64,000 bases of DNA from Acinetobacter ihumii (GCF_900625095.1 NZ_LR130760.1:284301-348300); one strand, 5' to 3'; positions 1 to 14,946 are shown, counted from the stretch's first letter. Notes: generated by a model not told the origin, from the letters alone. Numbers and translations are program-made.

Positions 1-22
1 AGGTTTAAGGTTTAAATACACG

Positions 23-50
23 AAAGCACTTATACTGATAAGTGCTTTTT
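23..50 (+). terminator. Rho-independent terminator of an upstream gene
   Basis: A 10-bp perfect stem (AAAGCACTTA / TAAGTGCTTT) with a 6-nt loop ends in a run of five T. It would terminate a plus-strand gene lying left of the window. Confidence 0.75.
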
Positions 51-67
51 GAGGAACATAAGTAAAA

Positions 68-1012
68 ATGAATAGTGCCTTAGAATACAAAGTTTCACCT
101 TATACCGCATTTATGCATGAAACCAAGGTTAAGCTCAGTAATGGACTGGAACTACATGTTGAAGTCGGGGGAAATCCTGAACACCCTACCATTTTACTGA
201 TTATGGGCTTAGGAGCTCAAATGCTGTTCTGGCCGGATTTTTTTTGCAAATCCCTGATTGATCAAGGCTTTCATGTGGTTCGTTTTGACAACCGTGATAT
301 TGGTCTTTCTTCTAAAATTCGTCATAAAGGCAAACGTTTAAATACCGTAAAACTCATGGGACGCTTTGCATTGGGATTAGGAAATCAAGGTGCGCCTTAT
401 ACCCTATACGATATGGCTGAAGATGTTTCCATGCTTATTGATGAAATGCAGCTCGGAAAAGTTTATGTCCTTGGTGCTTCTATGGGCGGGATGATTGCCC
501 AGATTGTGGCGGCAAAATATCCTGAAAAGGTTGAAAAGCTGGGTTTATTATTTACCAGTAACAATCAGGCACTCTTGCCTCCCCCATTTCCAAAGCAACT
601 CTTTAGTCTAATTGGCAAACCCAAATCTAACGATGAAGATGGTATTATTAACCATAGCCTAAAACTGTATGGCATTATTGGTTCTCCAGGTTATGTGAAT
701 CAAATGGAAGCCATGCAAACTGCGCGTAAGTTGTATCAGCGCAATTATCATCCTGCGGGGGTATTACAACAGTTTTTGGCGATTTTGTGCACGGGTTCAT
801 TATTGCAGATTGATCGGCAAATTGCTCAATCTACGCTGGTGGTACATGGTTCGCGAGACCGACTATTGCCCCCAAGTCATGGTAAAGCCGTTGCTAAGGC
901 AATTTCGAATGCCCGGTTTGAATTAATTCAAGGAATGGGGCATGATATTCCTGCACACTTTATTCCTCAACTTAGCGGTTTATTTGCAAACCACTTTAGA
1001 ACATCACATTAG
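68..1012 (+). CDS. alpha/beta-fold hydrolase
   Basis: This is a single-domain alpha/beta hydrolase of 314 residues. The nucleophile elbow GASMGG places the catalytic Ser near residue 138. The acid is probably Asp264 in HGSRDRLLPP, and the base is His292 in GMGHDIP, so the triad is complete. The oxyanion-loop region reads LLIMGLGAQ. There is no signal peptide, so it should be cytoplasmic. The start has a GAGGA ribosome site about 10 nt upstream; an internal Met at residue 16 is a weaker alternative. The stop lies only 6 nt before oxyR, so the two are probably co-transcribed. Substrate is unknown; esterase, epoxide hydrolase or a related activity are all possible. The family is certain, the function is not. 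Confidence 0.85.
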   Translation: MNSALEYKVSPYTAFMHETKVKLSNGLELHVEVGGNPEHPTILLIMGLGAQMLFWPDFFCKSLIDQGFHVVRFDNRDIGLSSKIRHKGKRLNTVKLMGRFALGLGNQGAPYTLYDMAEDVSMLIDEMQLGKVYVLGASMGGMIAQIVAAKYPEKVEKLGLLFTSNNQALLPPPFPKQLFSLIGKPKSNDEDGIINHSLKLYGIIGSPGYVNQMEAMQTARKLYQRNYHPAGVLQQFLAILCTGSLLQIDRQIAQSTLVVHGSRDRLLPPSHGKAVAKAISNARFELIQGMGHDIPAHFIPQLSGLFANHFRTSH

Positions 1013-1018
1013 GACACT

Positions 1019-1924
1019 ATGGCCGCATTACCATCTTTGAGACAGCTGTCATACTTAGTAACGCTGTCAGAAACGTTGCACTTTACTGAAGCAGCACGTC
1101 GTTCATTCGTTACCCAATCCACATTATCGGGTGGAATTATGGAACTTGAGCGACTACTGGGTGGTGTATTGGTCGAACGTGACCGCCAAAATGTGCGTTT
1201 AACACCCTTAGGCGAACAAGTGGTTGCTCGTGCTCGCGTGTTGCTGGCAGATGCTCAGGATTTAATGCGTTTAAGCCGTGAAATGAGTGAACCGCTCACA
1301 GGTGACCTTCATCTGGGGATTATTCCAACCATTGCACCTTTTATATTGACGCCGCTTTTAGAAGAAGTACATAAACAACTGCCTAAAATTCAGTTACATC
1401 TACATGAAGCTCAAAGTGAAAGAATTGTAGAGCGGCTTGAACATGGCAATCTGGATATGGTGGTTTTAGCACTGCCTTTTGATACTCGCGGCTTAAAAGT
1501 TTCCGAAATTGCTAAAGAAGATTTATATCTCGTCTGTAATAAACATGATAAACATTCGATAAATGCTCAATCTTTAGATGATCTGGATTTATCTCGTCTC
1601 ATGCTTTTGGAAGAAGGTCATTGTCTACGTGATCATACGCTCAGTGCCTGCCCAATTGGCGAACGTAAAAATGATAATCGCTTAAAGGCGAGTTCATTAC
1701 CTACCCTTGTCGAAATGGTGTCTTCCAATTTAGGTTTTACGCTATTACCAGCAATCGCAATCGAAACGCATATGTTAAAAGGCAATGATGCATTGGTGAT
1801 CAAACCACTTCAGGATGCACCAAGCCGTACACTGGCATTAATCACACGTAAAAGTACTCCACTACAAAGTGAGTTTGATGTGATTTTAGATATTTTAAAG
1901 AAAATTACCGCGAACTTGAATTGA
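1019..1924 (+). CDS. oxyR: OxyR, LysR-family peroxide sensor
   Basis: This is a LysR-type transcription factor of 301 residues. The winged HTH occupies about residues 5-65 (LSYLVTLSETLHFTEAARR) and the ligand-binding domain the rest. The redox signature HCLRDHTLSACPIG is present, with Cys202 and Cys211 spaced exactly as the disulfide-forming pair Cys199/Cys208 of E. coli OxyR. By family knowledge, H2O2 oxidises this pair and the protein then activates catalase and peroxiredoxin genes. It starts 6 nt after the hydrolase stop with AGGAC as ribosome site, and it is followed by a terminator. The two-cysteine motif makes the identification firm; the coupling to the hydrolase is inferred from spacing. 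Confidence 0.93.
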   Translation: MAALPSLRQLSYLVTLSETLHFTEAARRSFVTQSTLSGGIMELERLLGGVLVERDRQNVRLTPLGEQVVARARVLLADAQDLMRLSREMSEPLTGDLHLGIIPTIAPFILTPLLEEVHKQLPKIQLHLHEAQSERIVERLEHGNLDMVVLALPFDTRGLKVSEIAKEDLYLVCNKHDKHSINAQSLDDLDLSRLMLLEEGHCLRDHTLSACPIGERKNDNRLKASSLPTLVEMVSSNLGFTLLPAIAIETHMLKGNDALVIKPLQDAPSRTLALITRKSTPLQSEFDVILDILKKITANLN

Positions 1925-1954
1925 TTCAAATTTTTCGTATTTATAAGAGAAAAC

Positions 1955-1977
1955 AGGAATAATTTTATTCCTTTTTC
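1955..1977 (+). terminator. Rho-independent terminator after oxyR
   Basis: An 8-bp stem AGGAATAA / TTATTCCT with a 2-nt apparent loop (4 nt if the innermost pair opens) runs into TTTTT. It lies 30 nt after the oxyR stop. Confidence 0.7.
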
Positions 1978-2016
1978 CTTATAAATTATTCTGACTTGAA
2001 CTCAAACTTCTATTTT

Positions 2017-3162
2017 TCAACAATAAAGTTTCAAATTCCCCATGATTCTTTCATGCTGATTTTGTGGATATTTTCGTTGTTCAACAAGCTTATGAATCGC
2101 GAGTTTTCCTTTTTCGCGATAAGCTTTACAATATGTCGCAGAGACTGATAATTCATCCAGTGCTCTCCAATCATAGACACTTGCATCAACAAATAACCGG
2201 TCTTCTGGTCGTTCAATATTGACTGCTTGGTCGGCATAATAGCAAGCAAGATCATAACTTTTTAGACTTCGATAATAACGAGCCAATTCATATAAAGGTT
2301 CTGCTCTTTGTTGTCGAGCAATCCAACTTTGTAAATATTCTGTATAAACAATATCGTGCGCAAGGCCTAAACGCTCTGCCATTTGGGCGGCACGAAATTG
2401 AGCCATCCAGCGTTCTTCTTCCCACCCACCCTTGTTCGAACGTTCTAAATAGAAGTTACGACTTTTATCAAGAATTTTAGCATCCCTATAACTTTGAGCT
2501 AAGTAAAAAATATAACGTAAATTATCTGGTTCATCCTTTAAACCTTGTTCAAGTAAAGTGATATCTTTCAAATAAGTATCTGGTGTTTTGGCTCTCGCAC
2601 CATCATGACGAACAAAAATAGTTAATCCCTCCAAAGTATGCCAATTATGTTTTTGGGGAGAATCTAAATATTCATGTAAAACGCCTTTCCATTGCCATGA
2701 AAGTTTAGTCGAAACCAAAGCGTTACGCCGATAACTTAAATTTCCATAATTTACTTTAAAGTAATATGCAGTTTCATTTAAGTCGGGCAGTTTAAAATTT
2801 TCGTCTACTAGTAATGTTTCATCAGCATCAATGAATAATAAATAATCTGAACGTTGATTGTCCCATGTCGTGGCGAGTTGTAATGCTTCTGTGCGATTAA
2901 AACCAAAATTTTTCCATGACCTTTCAAATAATTGGCCTGGAATATCACTTAAGAAGTTATTAATAATGTCTTGAGTTCCATCAGTCGAGCCAGTATCTAC
3001 AATAACCCAAGAATCAATCCAAGGTTTTACAGACTGCAAACATCTTAAAATTACATGGGCTTCATTTTTTACAATCATATTTAATCGTATATGTACTTTT
3101 TTTTTCGGATTACTCTGTAAATTTGATGAGTTATTTTCACTTCCGTAATTTAATTGCTTCAT
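2017..3162 (-). CDS. family 2 glycosyltransferase, possible adhesin-modifying enzyme
   Basis: This is a soluble GT-A glycosyltransferase of 381 residues. The nucleotide-sugar fold starts at RLNMIVKNEAHVILRCL (about residues 26-42). It carries DTGSTDGT (56-63) and the metal-binding DADE (112-115). Residues ~200-330 look like TPR-type helices (repeated LAQSYRDA, LARYYRSL, YADQAV). This GT2 plus TPR layout is seen in SunS-type and other protein or cell-surface glycosyltransferases. There are no membrane helices. It lies 100 bp downstream of the giant Thr-rich adhesin on the same strand, with a terminator between, so it probably has its own promoter or is reached by read-through. A role in glycosylating the adhesin repeats is an inference from context; a role in surface polysaccharide is equally possible. 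Confidence 0.8.
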   Translation of the reverse strand: MKQLNYGSENNSSNLQSNPKKKVHIRLNMIVKNEAHVILRCLQSVKPWIDSWVIVDTGSTDGTQDIINNFLSDIPGQLFERSWKNFGFNRTEALQLATTWDNQRSDYLLFIDADETLLVDENFKLPDLNETAYYFKVNYGNLSYRRNALVSTKLSWQWKGVLHEYLDSPQKHNWHTLEGLTIFVRHDGARAKTPDTYLKDITLLEQGLKDEPDNLRYIFYLAQSYRDAKILDKSRNFYLERSNKGGWEEERWMAQFRAAQMAERLGLAHDIVYTEYLQSWIARQQRAEPLYELARYYRSLKSYDLACYYADQAVNIERPEDRLFVDASVYDWRALDELSVSATYCKAYREKGKLAIHKLVEQRKYPQNQHERIMGNLKLYC

Positions 3163-3222
3163 CGAACTATCCTTAAATTAACTGTTATATTTTAAATTAA
3201 ACGATCTTCATCTTGTTTTTGC

Positions 3223-3253
3223 AAAAAAATCGCCTGTTTAAACAGGCGATTTT
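3223..3253 (-). terminator. Rho-independent terminator after the adhesin gene
   Basis: The palindrome AAAATCGCCTG-TTTAAA-CAGGCGATTTT has an 11-bp stem. On the minus strand it runs into seven T. It starts about 10 nt after the adhesin stop codon, so it is strong and well placed. Confidence 0.88.
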
Positions 3254-3262
3254 CTTAGAACT

Positions 3263-8863
<5,601 letters not shown>

Positions 8864-8969
8864 TCACGGCCTTAAAGACTTATACTTATTATGGAATTGT
8901 TGATCCACTTCACATTATTATTACCATTAAACACACATATTCTTTAAAAATAAATAATAAAAATATCAG

Positions 8970-8999
8970 TTTATAATTAAAGTGATAACTACGTCACAA
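8970..8999 (-). promoter_or_regulatory. possible sigma-70 promoter of the adhesin gene
   Basis: On the minus strand, TTGTGA (8999-8994) and TATAAA (8975-8970) are separated by 18 nt. The leader to the chosen start codon would be about 135 nt. In such AT-rich DNA a chance match is possible. Confidence 0.35.
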
Positions 9000-9147
9000 A
9001 AAAATATACACTTGTATAATTTAACTATTTGATTAGTAAATAAATAACATTTTAAAAATTTTTAAAATAAATCTAGTAATAAAATATTTTACAAAAACGA
9101 TTATTAATTTAACCTTCAATTTAATCCAATAAAAAATTAGAAAAACT

Positions 9148-9176
9148 AAAAAAAAACCCATAATTACCACATGGGA
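9148..9176 (-). terminator. weak terminator after the antiporter
   Basis: On the minus strand a short CCCAT / ATGGG stem with a 9-nt loop is followed by nine T. The stem is only 5 bp, so efficiency is uncertain. Confidence 0.4.
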
Positions 9177-9323
9177 TTTAAGCTCAATATTTTAAGATTA
9201 TTCAAAAATCTTAGACCATATTATTTGTATTGTGCATTTTAAATACATATTATATGCTACAAATAGAAATAATTAAAAAACTTATTATTTAAACTAATAA
9301 GTCTATATTCTAAATTTTAATTT

Positions 9324-10823
9324 TTAAAAATTATTTGGATTTTCAAGGCGTTTTACTTCTTCTATTTTGCCCGGATTATGTACAGAGGCAATGCCATCAT
9401 CCGCTTTTTTATCAACAATTGCTTCAGGGTTATAAACTGTAATTGTTTCAGTACCATAAGCATCTTCACCTACAATATATTTGAACCCTCTTCGATTCAT
9501 TTTATTGCATAAACGCTGATACCAGCCTTTAAATCCTTGTGTCGCTTCATTAGGATTGTAATAAAATGCATTCATTACAGCAGGTAAACCTAAGCCACAT
9601 ACAACACCAGAAAGTAAAACACTTATAAAAGTATATCCAATTAAAATACTACTATATTCACGTAATTCTGGAACATTTGCTACCGCCAGTATAAGGGCAA
9701 GTGAAATTCCACCTCTTACGCCACCCCACGATAATATCGTCAGACTACCGTTATAGCTTTTACTTCTAAAAGATGGGAAAAAAGCAAATGATAAGAAGTT
9801 CGCTGCAAAACGTGAAATGTGTAGAATAATAAAGGCAACTATTCCACCTAAAATCATACTTGCATTTAAATCCAATATAAATAATTCCAACCCAATTAAT
9901 GTGAAAAGGAAAGAATTTATAATACCTTCAACTGTATGCCAAAAGTGGTTTACTTCGCGTATTTCTTTATTCTCTAGTATTTCTTTCCATTTATTTCCAA
10001 CAATTAATCCCCCAATTACACAAGCAATCGGTGCAGATGCATGGGCAAATAATGCGACGAGATAAGAACCACATGCCAATAAAGCAGTGATTAAAATGAG
10101 AGACTCCATTTCATGTTTTCCACGTAATAAACGTAGAATTCCGACACCAAATGCCCAACCAATAAGTGCTGCAACGACGATTTCATAAATAAAATCTTCA
10201 AAGGTATGTAAGAGTGAGAAATGTTCCCCCTGTAATACATTGAGTAAAGTCATAAATACTGCGATACACATGGCATCATTAAATAAGGATTCACCTTCAA
10301 GTTTTACAATGAGGTGATGCGGTGCACGCACCGAACTCAGGACTCCTTTAACGCCAATCGGATCGGTTGCTCCTAATGCTGCGCCTAATAGAAGTAACAC
10401 CAGTATCGGGACTGGATTACCTACCAGAAATTGAAAGCCGTATAACAATCCCGCAAATAAAATCGCGCATAACACCAAGGCAATCGTGGCTAAAATCCCA
10501 ATAGGTTTCCAATAATTTTTTAAATCAGAAATTTTAAACTTGAGTGCAGACGAGGTCAGAATAAAACAAATCACACCATTAATTAAGAAATCGTAAAAGT
10601 CGATACCACGTACTGCTTCTTCAATATTGTGGATATTTACAGTCACAAATTGATTACCTTGCAGTAGATTTGCTCCCCATTGCAAGATAAACACCAATAC
10701 TGCGGAAACAATTGGCACTCCAATAGCTTGTGGAAAATCCAGAATGCGTTTATTGAACATGGTGGTGACAATTGACAATGCAAACACAACCGTCAGTGCC
10801 TGCAACAAAAAATAATTACCCAT
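9324..10823 (-). CDS. CPA1-family Na+/H+ antiporter
   Basis: This is an inner-membrane cation/proton exchanger of 499 residues with about 12 hydrophobic helices and a ~70-residue hydrophilic cytoplasmic tail. Family signatures are ALGATDPIGVKGVL (about 148-161) and the ion-binding EGESLFNDA (176-184), which carries the Asn-Asp pair of electroneutral CPA1 exchangers. This points to Na+ (or K+) out / H+ in and pH or salt homeostasis. The tail contains two repeats of the form VxNPxxI (VYNPEAIV, VHNPGKIE). The start has AAGGA 6 nt upstream. The gene stands alone, divergent from the next gene. NhaP-type naming would fit, but I cannot assign an orthologue. Confidence 0.88.
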   Translation of the reverse strand: MGNYFLLQALTVVFALSIVTTMFNKRILDFPQAIGVPIVSAVLVFILQWGANLLQGNQFVTVNIHNIEEAVRGIDFYDFLINGVICFILTSSALKFKISDLKNYWKPIGILATIALVLCAILFAGLLYGFQFLVGNPVPILVLLLLGAALGATDPIGVKGVLSSVRAPHHLIVKLEGESLFNDAMCIAVFMTLLNVLQGEHFSLLHTFEDFIYEIVVAALIGWAFGVGILRLLRGKHEMESLILITALLACGSYLVALFAHASAPIACVIGGLIVGNKWKEILENKEIREVNHFWHTVEGIINSFLFTLIGLELFILDLNASMILGGIVAFIILHISRFAANFLSFAFFPSFRSKSYNGSLTILSWGGVRGGISLALILAVANVPELREYSSILIGYTFISVLLSGVVCGLGLPAVMNAFYYNPNEATQGFKGWYQRLCNKMNRRGFKYIVGEDAYGTETITVYNPEAIVDKKADDGIASVHNPGKIEEVKRLENPNNF

Positions 10824-11061
10824 ATAAGTCCTTCGCTTATTAGAGCAATAACCGAAACCGTTTCAATTATTTCTAATAAAAATGCAAATCAAAAAATCAT
10901 TTCAAAGTAACGATAATTTTAACGAAAAGTTCAGTGTGTTCTGTGAAATAATTAACTTTTTTAACATAAAACTTTTTGACCCGATCTGCCATTGTCTATA
11001 ACCAATACAGCTAGTCGAAAACTATCTATTCACTTTTCAATTTCTGATGAGCTTTTGCTAG

Positions 11062-11625
11062 ATGACCATGCATCAAACCGTTAAGAAAATCTTTCGTTTC
11101 AGTGTTGCACTTTGTATTTTTGTCATTACAGCAGCTTTAGTCATGACCTGTCTTGTAAAAACACAGGAGATACTGCATGCCGATCGTGATTATCAAGATC
11201 GAAAAGTGCTTGATTATCAGACTGATCATGATCGGCAATATATTTTAGTTTCAAATAACCAAAAACCAGATCAAGCTGCGCTGGTTGTGTTAAAAGATCA
11301 TGGTTATGTCGCAAAAGTCGCTTGTGTTCATTATCAAAAAACCATTTGTATAGATGATTACAATTTATTCAGTACGCGCTATATTCAGCAAGTTAGCCTT
11401 CAGGCGATTGGAAGTCATCTGTATTTTAGAACTATTCAATGGAATGATATTAAAACCAGTCAACTCACTTCATTATCGTGGTCAGAACAAGATATTCAGC
11501 AGTTTTATCAAAACGATATCACCAATTTAAAGTACATTTTAGGTGCTCTGATTTTGTTTTCAATGATTGGCATTTATGTCTGCTATCGACTGATTCGCAA
11601 TTTTAAACAGTTTTTGGAACGCTAG
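11062..11625 (+). CDS. hypothetical bitopic membrane protein
   Basis: This 187-residue protein has an N-terminal hydrophobic helix (about residues 12-31), a ~120-residue soluble middle with a CVHYQKTICIDDYN segment, and a second helix (about 157-177) before a short basic tail. The topology suggests a periplasmic domain between two helices. No family is recognised. The two cysteines in the middle part could form a disulfide. The ribosome site is weak; a second Met two codons on is possible. It is convergent with ypfJ and shares a terminator with it. Confidence 0.6.
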   Translation: MTMHQTVKKIFRFSVALCIFVITAALVMTCLVKTQEILHADRDYQDRKVLDYQTDHDRQYILVSNNQKPDQAALVVLKDHGYVAKVACVHYQKTICIDDYNLFSTRYIQQVSLQAIGSHLYFRTIQWNDIKTSQLTSLSWSEQDIQQFYQNDITNLKYILGALILFSMIGIYVCYRLIRNFKQFLER

Positions 11626-11627
11626 GT

Positions 11628-11646
11628 GGAGGGCTAAACGCCCTCT
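11628..11646. terminator. shared terminator between convergent genes
   Basis: GAGGGC-TAAAC-GCCCTC forms a 6-bp GC-rich stem followed by TATTTT on the plus strand. It sits in the 24-bp gap between the two convergent stop codons. Confidence 0.65.
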
Positions 11647-11649
11647 ATT

Positions 11650-12549
11650 TTAAATGTTTGAGTTAAATGTGTCACACTGGTTCACGTCACCTGATTTTAA
11701 CCCCACTTGAAACCAGTGCATACGTTGCTGACTCGTACCATGCGTAAAGCTGTCTGGTACAACCTGACCTGTGGCTCGTTTCTGCAAATAATCATCACCA
11801 ATTTTTTGTGCTGCATCCATCGCTTCTTCAATATCACCCTGTTCTAAAAACTTTGTTCTTTGCTCATTATGATTTGCCCAAATCCCGGCAAAACAATCAG
11901 CTTGTAATTCGACACGGACAGATAATTGATTCGCCTGTGCACGATTAACACCAGCTTGAGCCTGTTGAACCTGTGAAGAAATCCCCAACAGATTTTGCAC
12001 ATGATGTCCAACTTCGTGTGCAATCACATAAGCTTGGGCAAAATCACCCGCCTGATCCTGACGAGATAATTCAGTCTGATTTTGCTCACCAGAGATACCC
12101 ATTTGTTGACGCATATCTTTGAAGAAGGCTGTATCTATATACACTTTCTGATCGGCTGGGCAATAAAATGGTCCCATAGAGGATTCTGCGGTACCACATC
12201 CTGAAGGAACCGCGCCAGAGAACATGACCAGTTTAGGTGTCTTATAGCTTCCACCTAATTGTTGAAAAATCGGTGACCAGGTGTCTTCGGTATCAGCCAG
12301 TACTGTCCCGACAAATTCAGATGCCTCTTGCTGCTCTGCGGTGAGTTGTTGAGGGGCTTGATCGTTTACTTGCTGCTGTTGAGTGACACTTTTAGTGGCC
12401 TGATATGCCATTTGTGGATCAACGCCAAAGAACTTCCAAGCAACGAATGCCACGATTAAACCTAAAATGCTAATACCACCCGCTTTGGCAGCTCCGCCTC
12501 CACGACGATCTTCTACATTGGTACTCACTCGACGACCTTTCCAGCGCAT
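11650..12549 (-). CDS. ypfJ: YpfJ-family neutral zinc metallopeptidase
   Basis: This is a 299-residue membrane-anchored zinc peptidase. The N-terminus MRWKGRRVSTNVEDRRGGG is typical of the family. One transmembrane helix follows (about 24-42), then a Gln-rich linker and the catalytic domain. The zinc motif HEVGH is at about residues 178-182, and the third ligand is probably the Glu in ELQADCFAG. Cys118, Cys130 and Cys214 are visible. The substrate is unknown in the family. It lies 26 nt downstream of the DUF808 gene on the same strand, so the pair may form an operon. Confidence 0.9.
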   Translation of the reverse strand: MRWKGRRVSTNVEDRRGGGAAKAGGISILGLIVAFVAWKFFGVDPQMAYQATKSVTQQQQVNDQAPQQLTAEQQEASEFVGTVLADTEDTWSPIFQQLGGSYKTPKLVMFSGAVPSGCGTAESSMGPFYCPADQKVYIDTAFFKDMRQQMGISGEQNQTELSRQDQAGDFAQAYVIAHEVGHHVQNLLGISSQVQQAQAGVNRAQANQLSVRVELQADCFAGIWANHNEQRTKFLEQGDIEEAMDAAQKIGDDYLQKRATGQVVPDSFTHGTSQQRMHWFQVGLKSGDVNQCDTFNSNI

Positions 12550-12575
12550 GGTTCACCTCTTTTATGATTATTGTG

Positions 12576-13502
12576 TTATGAAGTTGCTTTTTTAGGCCAA
12601 AACTTTTGTATTAAGCTTACAGCGAATAACACAATGATGCCAGCAACAATACCGACTCCCAAATTAATTAATGTTGGCGTAAGTGCCCCAATAATATTTC
12701 CTACATTGGGAATCAGCTCCAAATGGTCAGTTGCATCTTCTGTAAAATGATGCAGTAAAGGAATAGTATGTGAAATAATGCCTCCTCCAACCAAGAACAT
12801 CGCAATCGTACCGACGATGGTCAGAGTTTTCATTAATTTCGGAGCAAATGCCAATAAACCACGCCCAATACTTTGTTTAAAGCGAGATGCCTGTTGAGTC
12901 AAATAAAGTCCTAAATCATCAATTTTAACAATCATGGCAACAAAACCATACACCCCGACGGTCATCACGATTGCAATTATACTCAGGACTGTGACTTTGG
13001 TCATGAATGCTGCTGTAGCAACAGTTCCTAGTGAAATCACTACAATTTCTGCGGATAAAATAAAATCAGTGCGCACTGCACCTTTGATTTTTTCTTTTTC
13101 AAATGTTGCTAAATCTGTTTCATCTTTAACTAATTTTGCAGCAGCCTCTTCAGGTGTGGTTGCTTTTTTATGCTGTAAAGAATGCAAAACTTTTTCTACA
13201 CCTTCATAACATAAAAACAAACCACCAATCATCAGTAATGGATTGATTAGCCACGGTGCAAGCACACTAATGAGTAATGCCAAGGGAACTAAAATCAGTT
13301 TATTGACGAATGAGCCTTTAGCAACACTCCAGACCACAGGTAACTCACGGTCTGAACGTACACCACTGACCTGTTGGGCATTGAGGGCCAAATCATCACC
13401 CAGTACGCCTGCTGTCTTTTTAGCTGCCATTTTGCTCATGACAGCGACATCATCCAGCACAGTGGCAATATCATCTAATAATAAAAGTAAGCTGCTCGCC
13501 AT
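12576..13502 (-). CDS. DUF808 (YedI-like) inner-membrane protein
   Basis: This 308-residue membrane protein starts with the family hallmark [17 protein letters not shown] and continues with [20 protein letters not shown]. About six hydrophobic helices follow. Members of this family have no established biochemical role. It precedes ypfJ by 26 nt and is divergent from trpS, with 126 bp between. Confidence 0.88.
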   Translation of the reverse strand: MASSLLLLLDDIATVLDDVAVMSKMAAKKTAGVLGDDLALNAQQVSGVRSDRELPVVWSVAKGSFVNKLILVPLALLISVLAPWLINPLLMIGGLFLCYEGVEKVLHSLQHKKATTPEEAAAKLVKDETDLATFEKEKIKGAVRTDFILSAEIVVISLGTVATAAFMTKVTVLSIIAIVMTVGVYGFVAMIVKIDDLGLYLTQQASRFKQSIGRGLLAFAPKLMKTLTIVGTIAMFLVGGGIISHTIPLLHHFTEDATDHLELIPNVGNIIGALTPTLINLGVGIVAGIIVLFAVSLIQKFWPKKATS

Positions 13503-13543
13503 TTAATTTTCCTTAGGTTTTTTAGGCTTCTTTTTTATTGTGA

Positions 13544-13573
13544 CTGACATTAAAAAATTTTATGCCGTACAAT
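13544..13573 (+). promoter_or_regulatory. sigma-70 promoter of trpS
   Basis: CTGACA (13544-13549) and TACAAT (13568-13573) are separated by 18 nt. Each matches consensus at five of six positions. The predicted leader is about 48 nt. Confidence 0.55.
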
Positions 13574-13628
13574 GTCGCCTATTCAATCGTTTAATGATAT
13601 GTAGATTCGTACTACTTTGGAATAGAGA

Positions 13629-14642
13629 ATGAGTAATCTTGATCATCGTCCAATTATTTTGACTGGCGACCGTCCTACGGGACAGCTTCACTTAGGCCAT
13701 TTTGTAGGTTCATTGCGCTCACGCGTAGGTTTGCAGGACAGCCATCATCAACATCTCTTATTGGCAGATGCTCAAGCATTAACAGACAATGCAGATAATC
13801 CAGATAAAGTACGCCGTAATATTCTTGAGGTTGCGCTGGACTATTTGGCTGTAGGAATTGACCCAGCGAAAACCACCATTTGTGTTCAGTCTTGTTTGCC
13901 TGCACTGAATGAACTGACCATGCTTTATTTGAACTTTGTAACAGTGGCACGTTTGGAACGCAATCCAACCATTAAATCAGAAATTCAAATGCGTGGTTTT
14001 GAACGCGATATCCCTGCTGGTTTTTTATGTTATCCAGTTGCACAAGCTGCTGACATTACTGCATTTAAGGCAACCGTTGTTCCCGTTGGTGAAGATCAGA
14101 TTCCGATGATTGAACAGACCAATGAAATTGTGCGTCGTATCAATCGTCAAATCGGTCAGGATTTATTGCCAGAGTGTAAAGCTCTACTTTCAAATATGGC
14201 ACGTTTACCAGGCTTTGATGGTAAAGCCAAAATGTCCAAATCACTTGGCAATACCATTGTGCTCAATGCTACGGATAAAGATATCAAAAAAGCAGTTAAT
14301 GCAATGTATACCGATCCAAATCATTTGCGCATTGAAGATCCAGGTCAGGTTGAAGGCAATATCGTATTTACTTATTTAGATGCTTTTGATCCAAATTCTG
14401 AAGAAGTTGAAGAATTAAAAGCACATTATCGCCGTGGTGGTTTAGGTGATGGTACGGTTAAAAAACGTCTTGAAGGTGTTTTAAAAGACTTAATCAGCCC
14501 AATTCGTGAACGTCGCGAAGAGTTAGCGAAAGATCCTGATTATATTATGGATGTCTTGCGTGATGGTACTGAAAAATGTCGAATAATCACTCAGCATACT
14601 CTGGATGAGGTAAAAGATGGCTTAGGATTATTTAGATTCTAA
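13629..14642 (+). CDS. trpS: tryptophanyl-tRNA synthetase
   Basis: This class I aminoacyl-tRNA synthetase charges tRNA-Trp in the cytoplasm. It has 337 residues, close to the usual bacterial length. The signature motifs are HLGH (residues 21-24, the HIGH motif) and KMSKS (201-205), with GEDQIPMIEQTNEI in between. AGAG lies just ahead of the ATG. It is followed by a good terminator and then by the small-RNA candidate. Confidence 0.97.
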   Translation: MSNLDHRPIILTGDRPTGQLHLGHFVGSLRSRVGLQDSHHQHLLLADAQALTDNADNPDKVRRNILEVALDYLAVGIDPAKTTICVQSCLPALNELTMLYLNFVTVARLERNPTIKSEIQMRGFERDIPAGFLCYPVAQAADITAFKATVVPVGEDQIPMIEQTNEIVRRINRQIGQDLLPECKALLSNMARLPGFDGKAKMSKSLGNTIVLNATDKDIKKAVNAMYTDPNHLRIEDPGQVEGNIVFTYLDAFDPNSEEVEELKAHYRRGGLGDGTVKKRLEGVLKDLISPIRERREELAKDPDYIMDVLRDGTEKCRIITQHTLDEVKDGLGLFRF

Positions 14643-14674
14643 GTTTTGATTAAATAGATTTGCTTAATGTATTT

Positions 14675-14707
14675 AAAGGTTCTTTATTTAAAGAACCTTT
14701 ATTTTTT
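14675..14707 (+). terminator. Rho-independent terminator of trpS
   Basis: An 11-bp perfect stem AAAGGTTCTTT / AAAGAACCTTT with an ATTT loop, followed by ATTTTTT, lies 33 nt after the trpS stop. Confidence 0.88.
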
Positions 14708-14764
14708 AAATAGTTAATATGTATCAGCAATGATTTAAATAATTATAAGATCATAAAATAATCG

Positions 14765-14946
14765 TGTTATTAACGTGATTTAACACTACTTAACGTGAAT
14801 ACCAATGAATCTGTTCAATGATAAAACTATGATGAGTCATGAAAGTTATGAATTTCCCCAATTTCATGACATTTCTCCTTAACCGAACTGTGTATACAGA
14901 TTCGTTGTTCTGCGTAATGATCACCCCAATCATTGCGCTTTTTTTT
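14765..14946 (+). ncRNA. aar: candidate small RNA, likely homologue of Aar
   Basis: Downstream of the trpS terminator a second strong intrinsic terminator (14912-14946) stands alone with no gene in front of it. Just upstream there is a 9-bp perfect hairpin GTCATGAAA / TTTCATGAC (14836-14870) with a 17-nt loop, and a small CTGT-GTAT-ACAG hairpin (14888-14899). This is the layout of an Hfq-class small RNA. In A. baylyi the sRNA Aar is encoded between trpS and sucD and is linked to amino-acid metabolism (established knowledge). The position next to trpS makes homology likely, but I did not compare sequences. The 5' end is a guess, as no clear promoter was seen; only the 3' end is well defined. 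Confidence 0.6.
14912..14946 (+). terminator. orphan strong terminator, 3' end of sRNA candidate
   Basis: The stem GCGTAATGAT / ATCATTGCGC has 10 pairs including one G-U, with a CACCCCA loop and eight T. It lies 270 nt after the trpS stop and does not belong to any reading frame. Confidence 0.85.
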
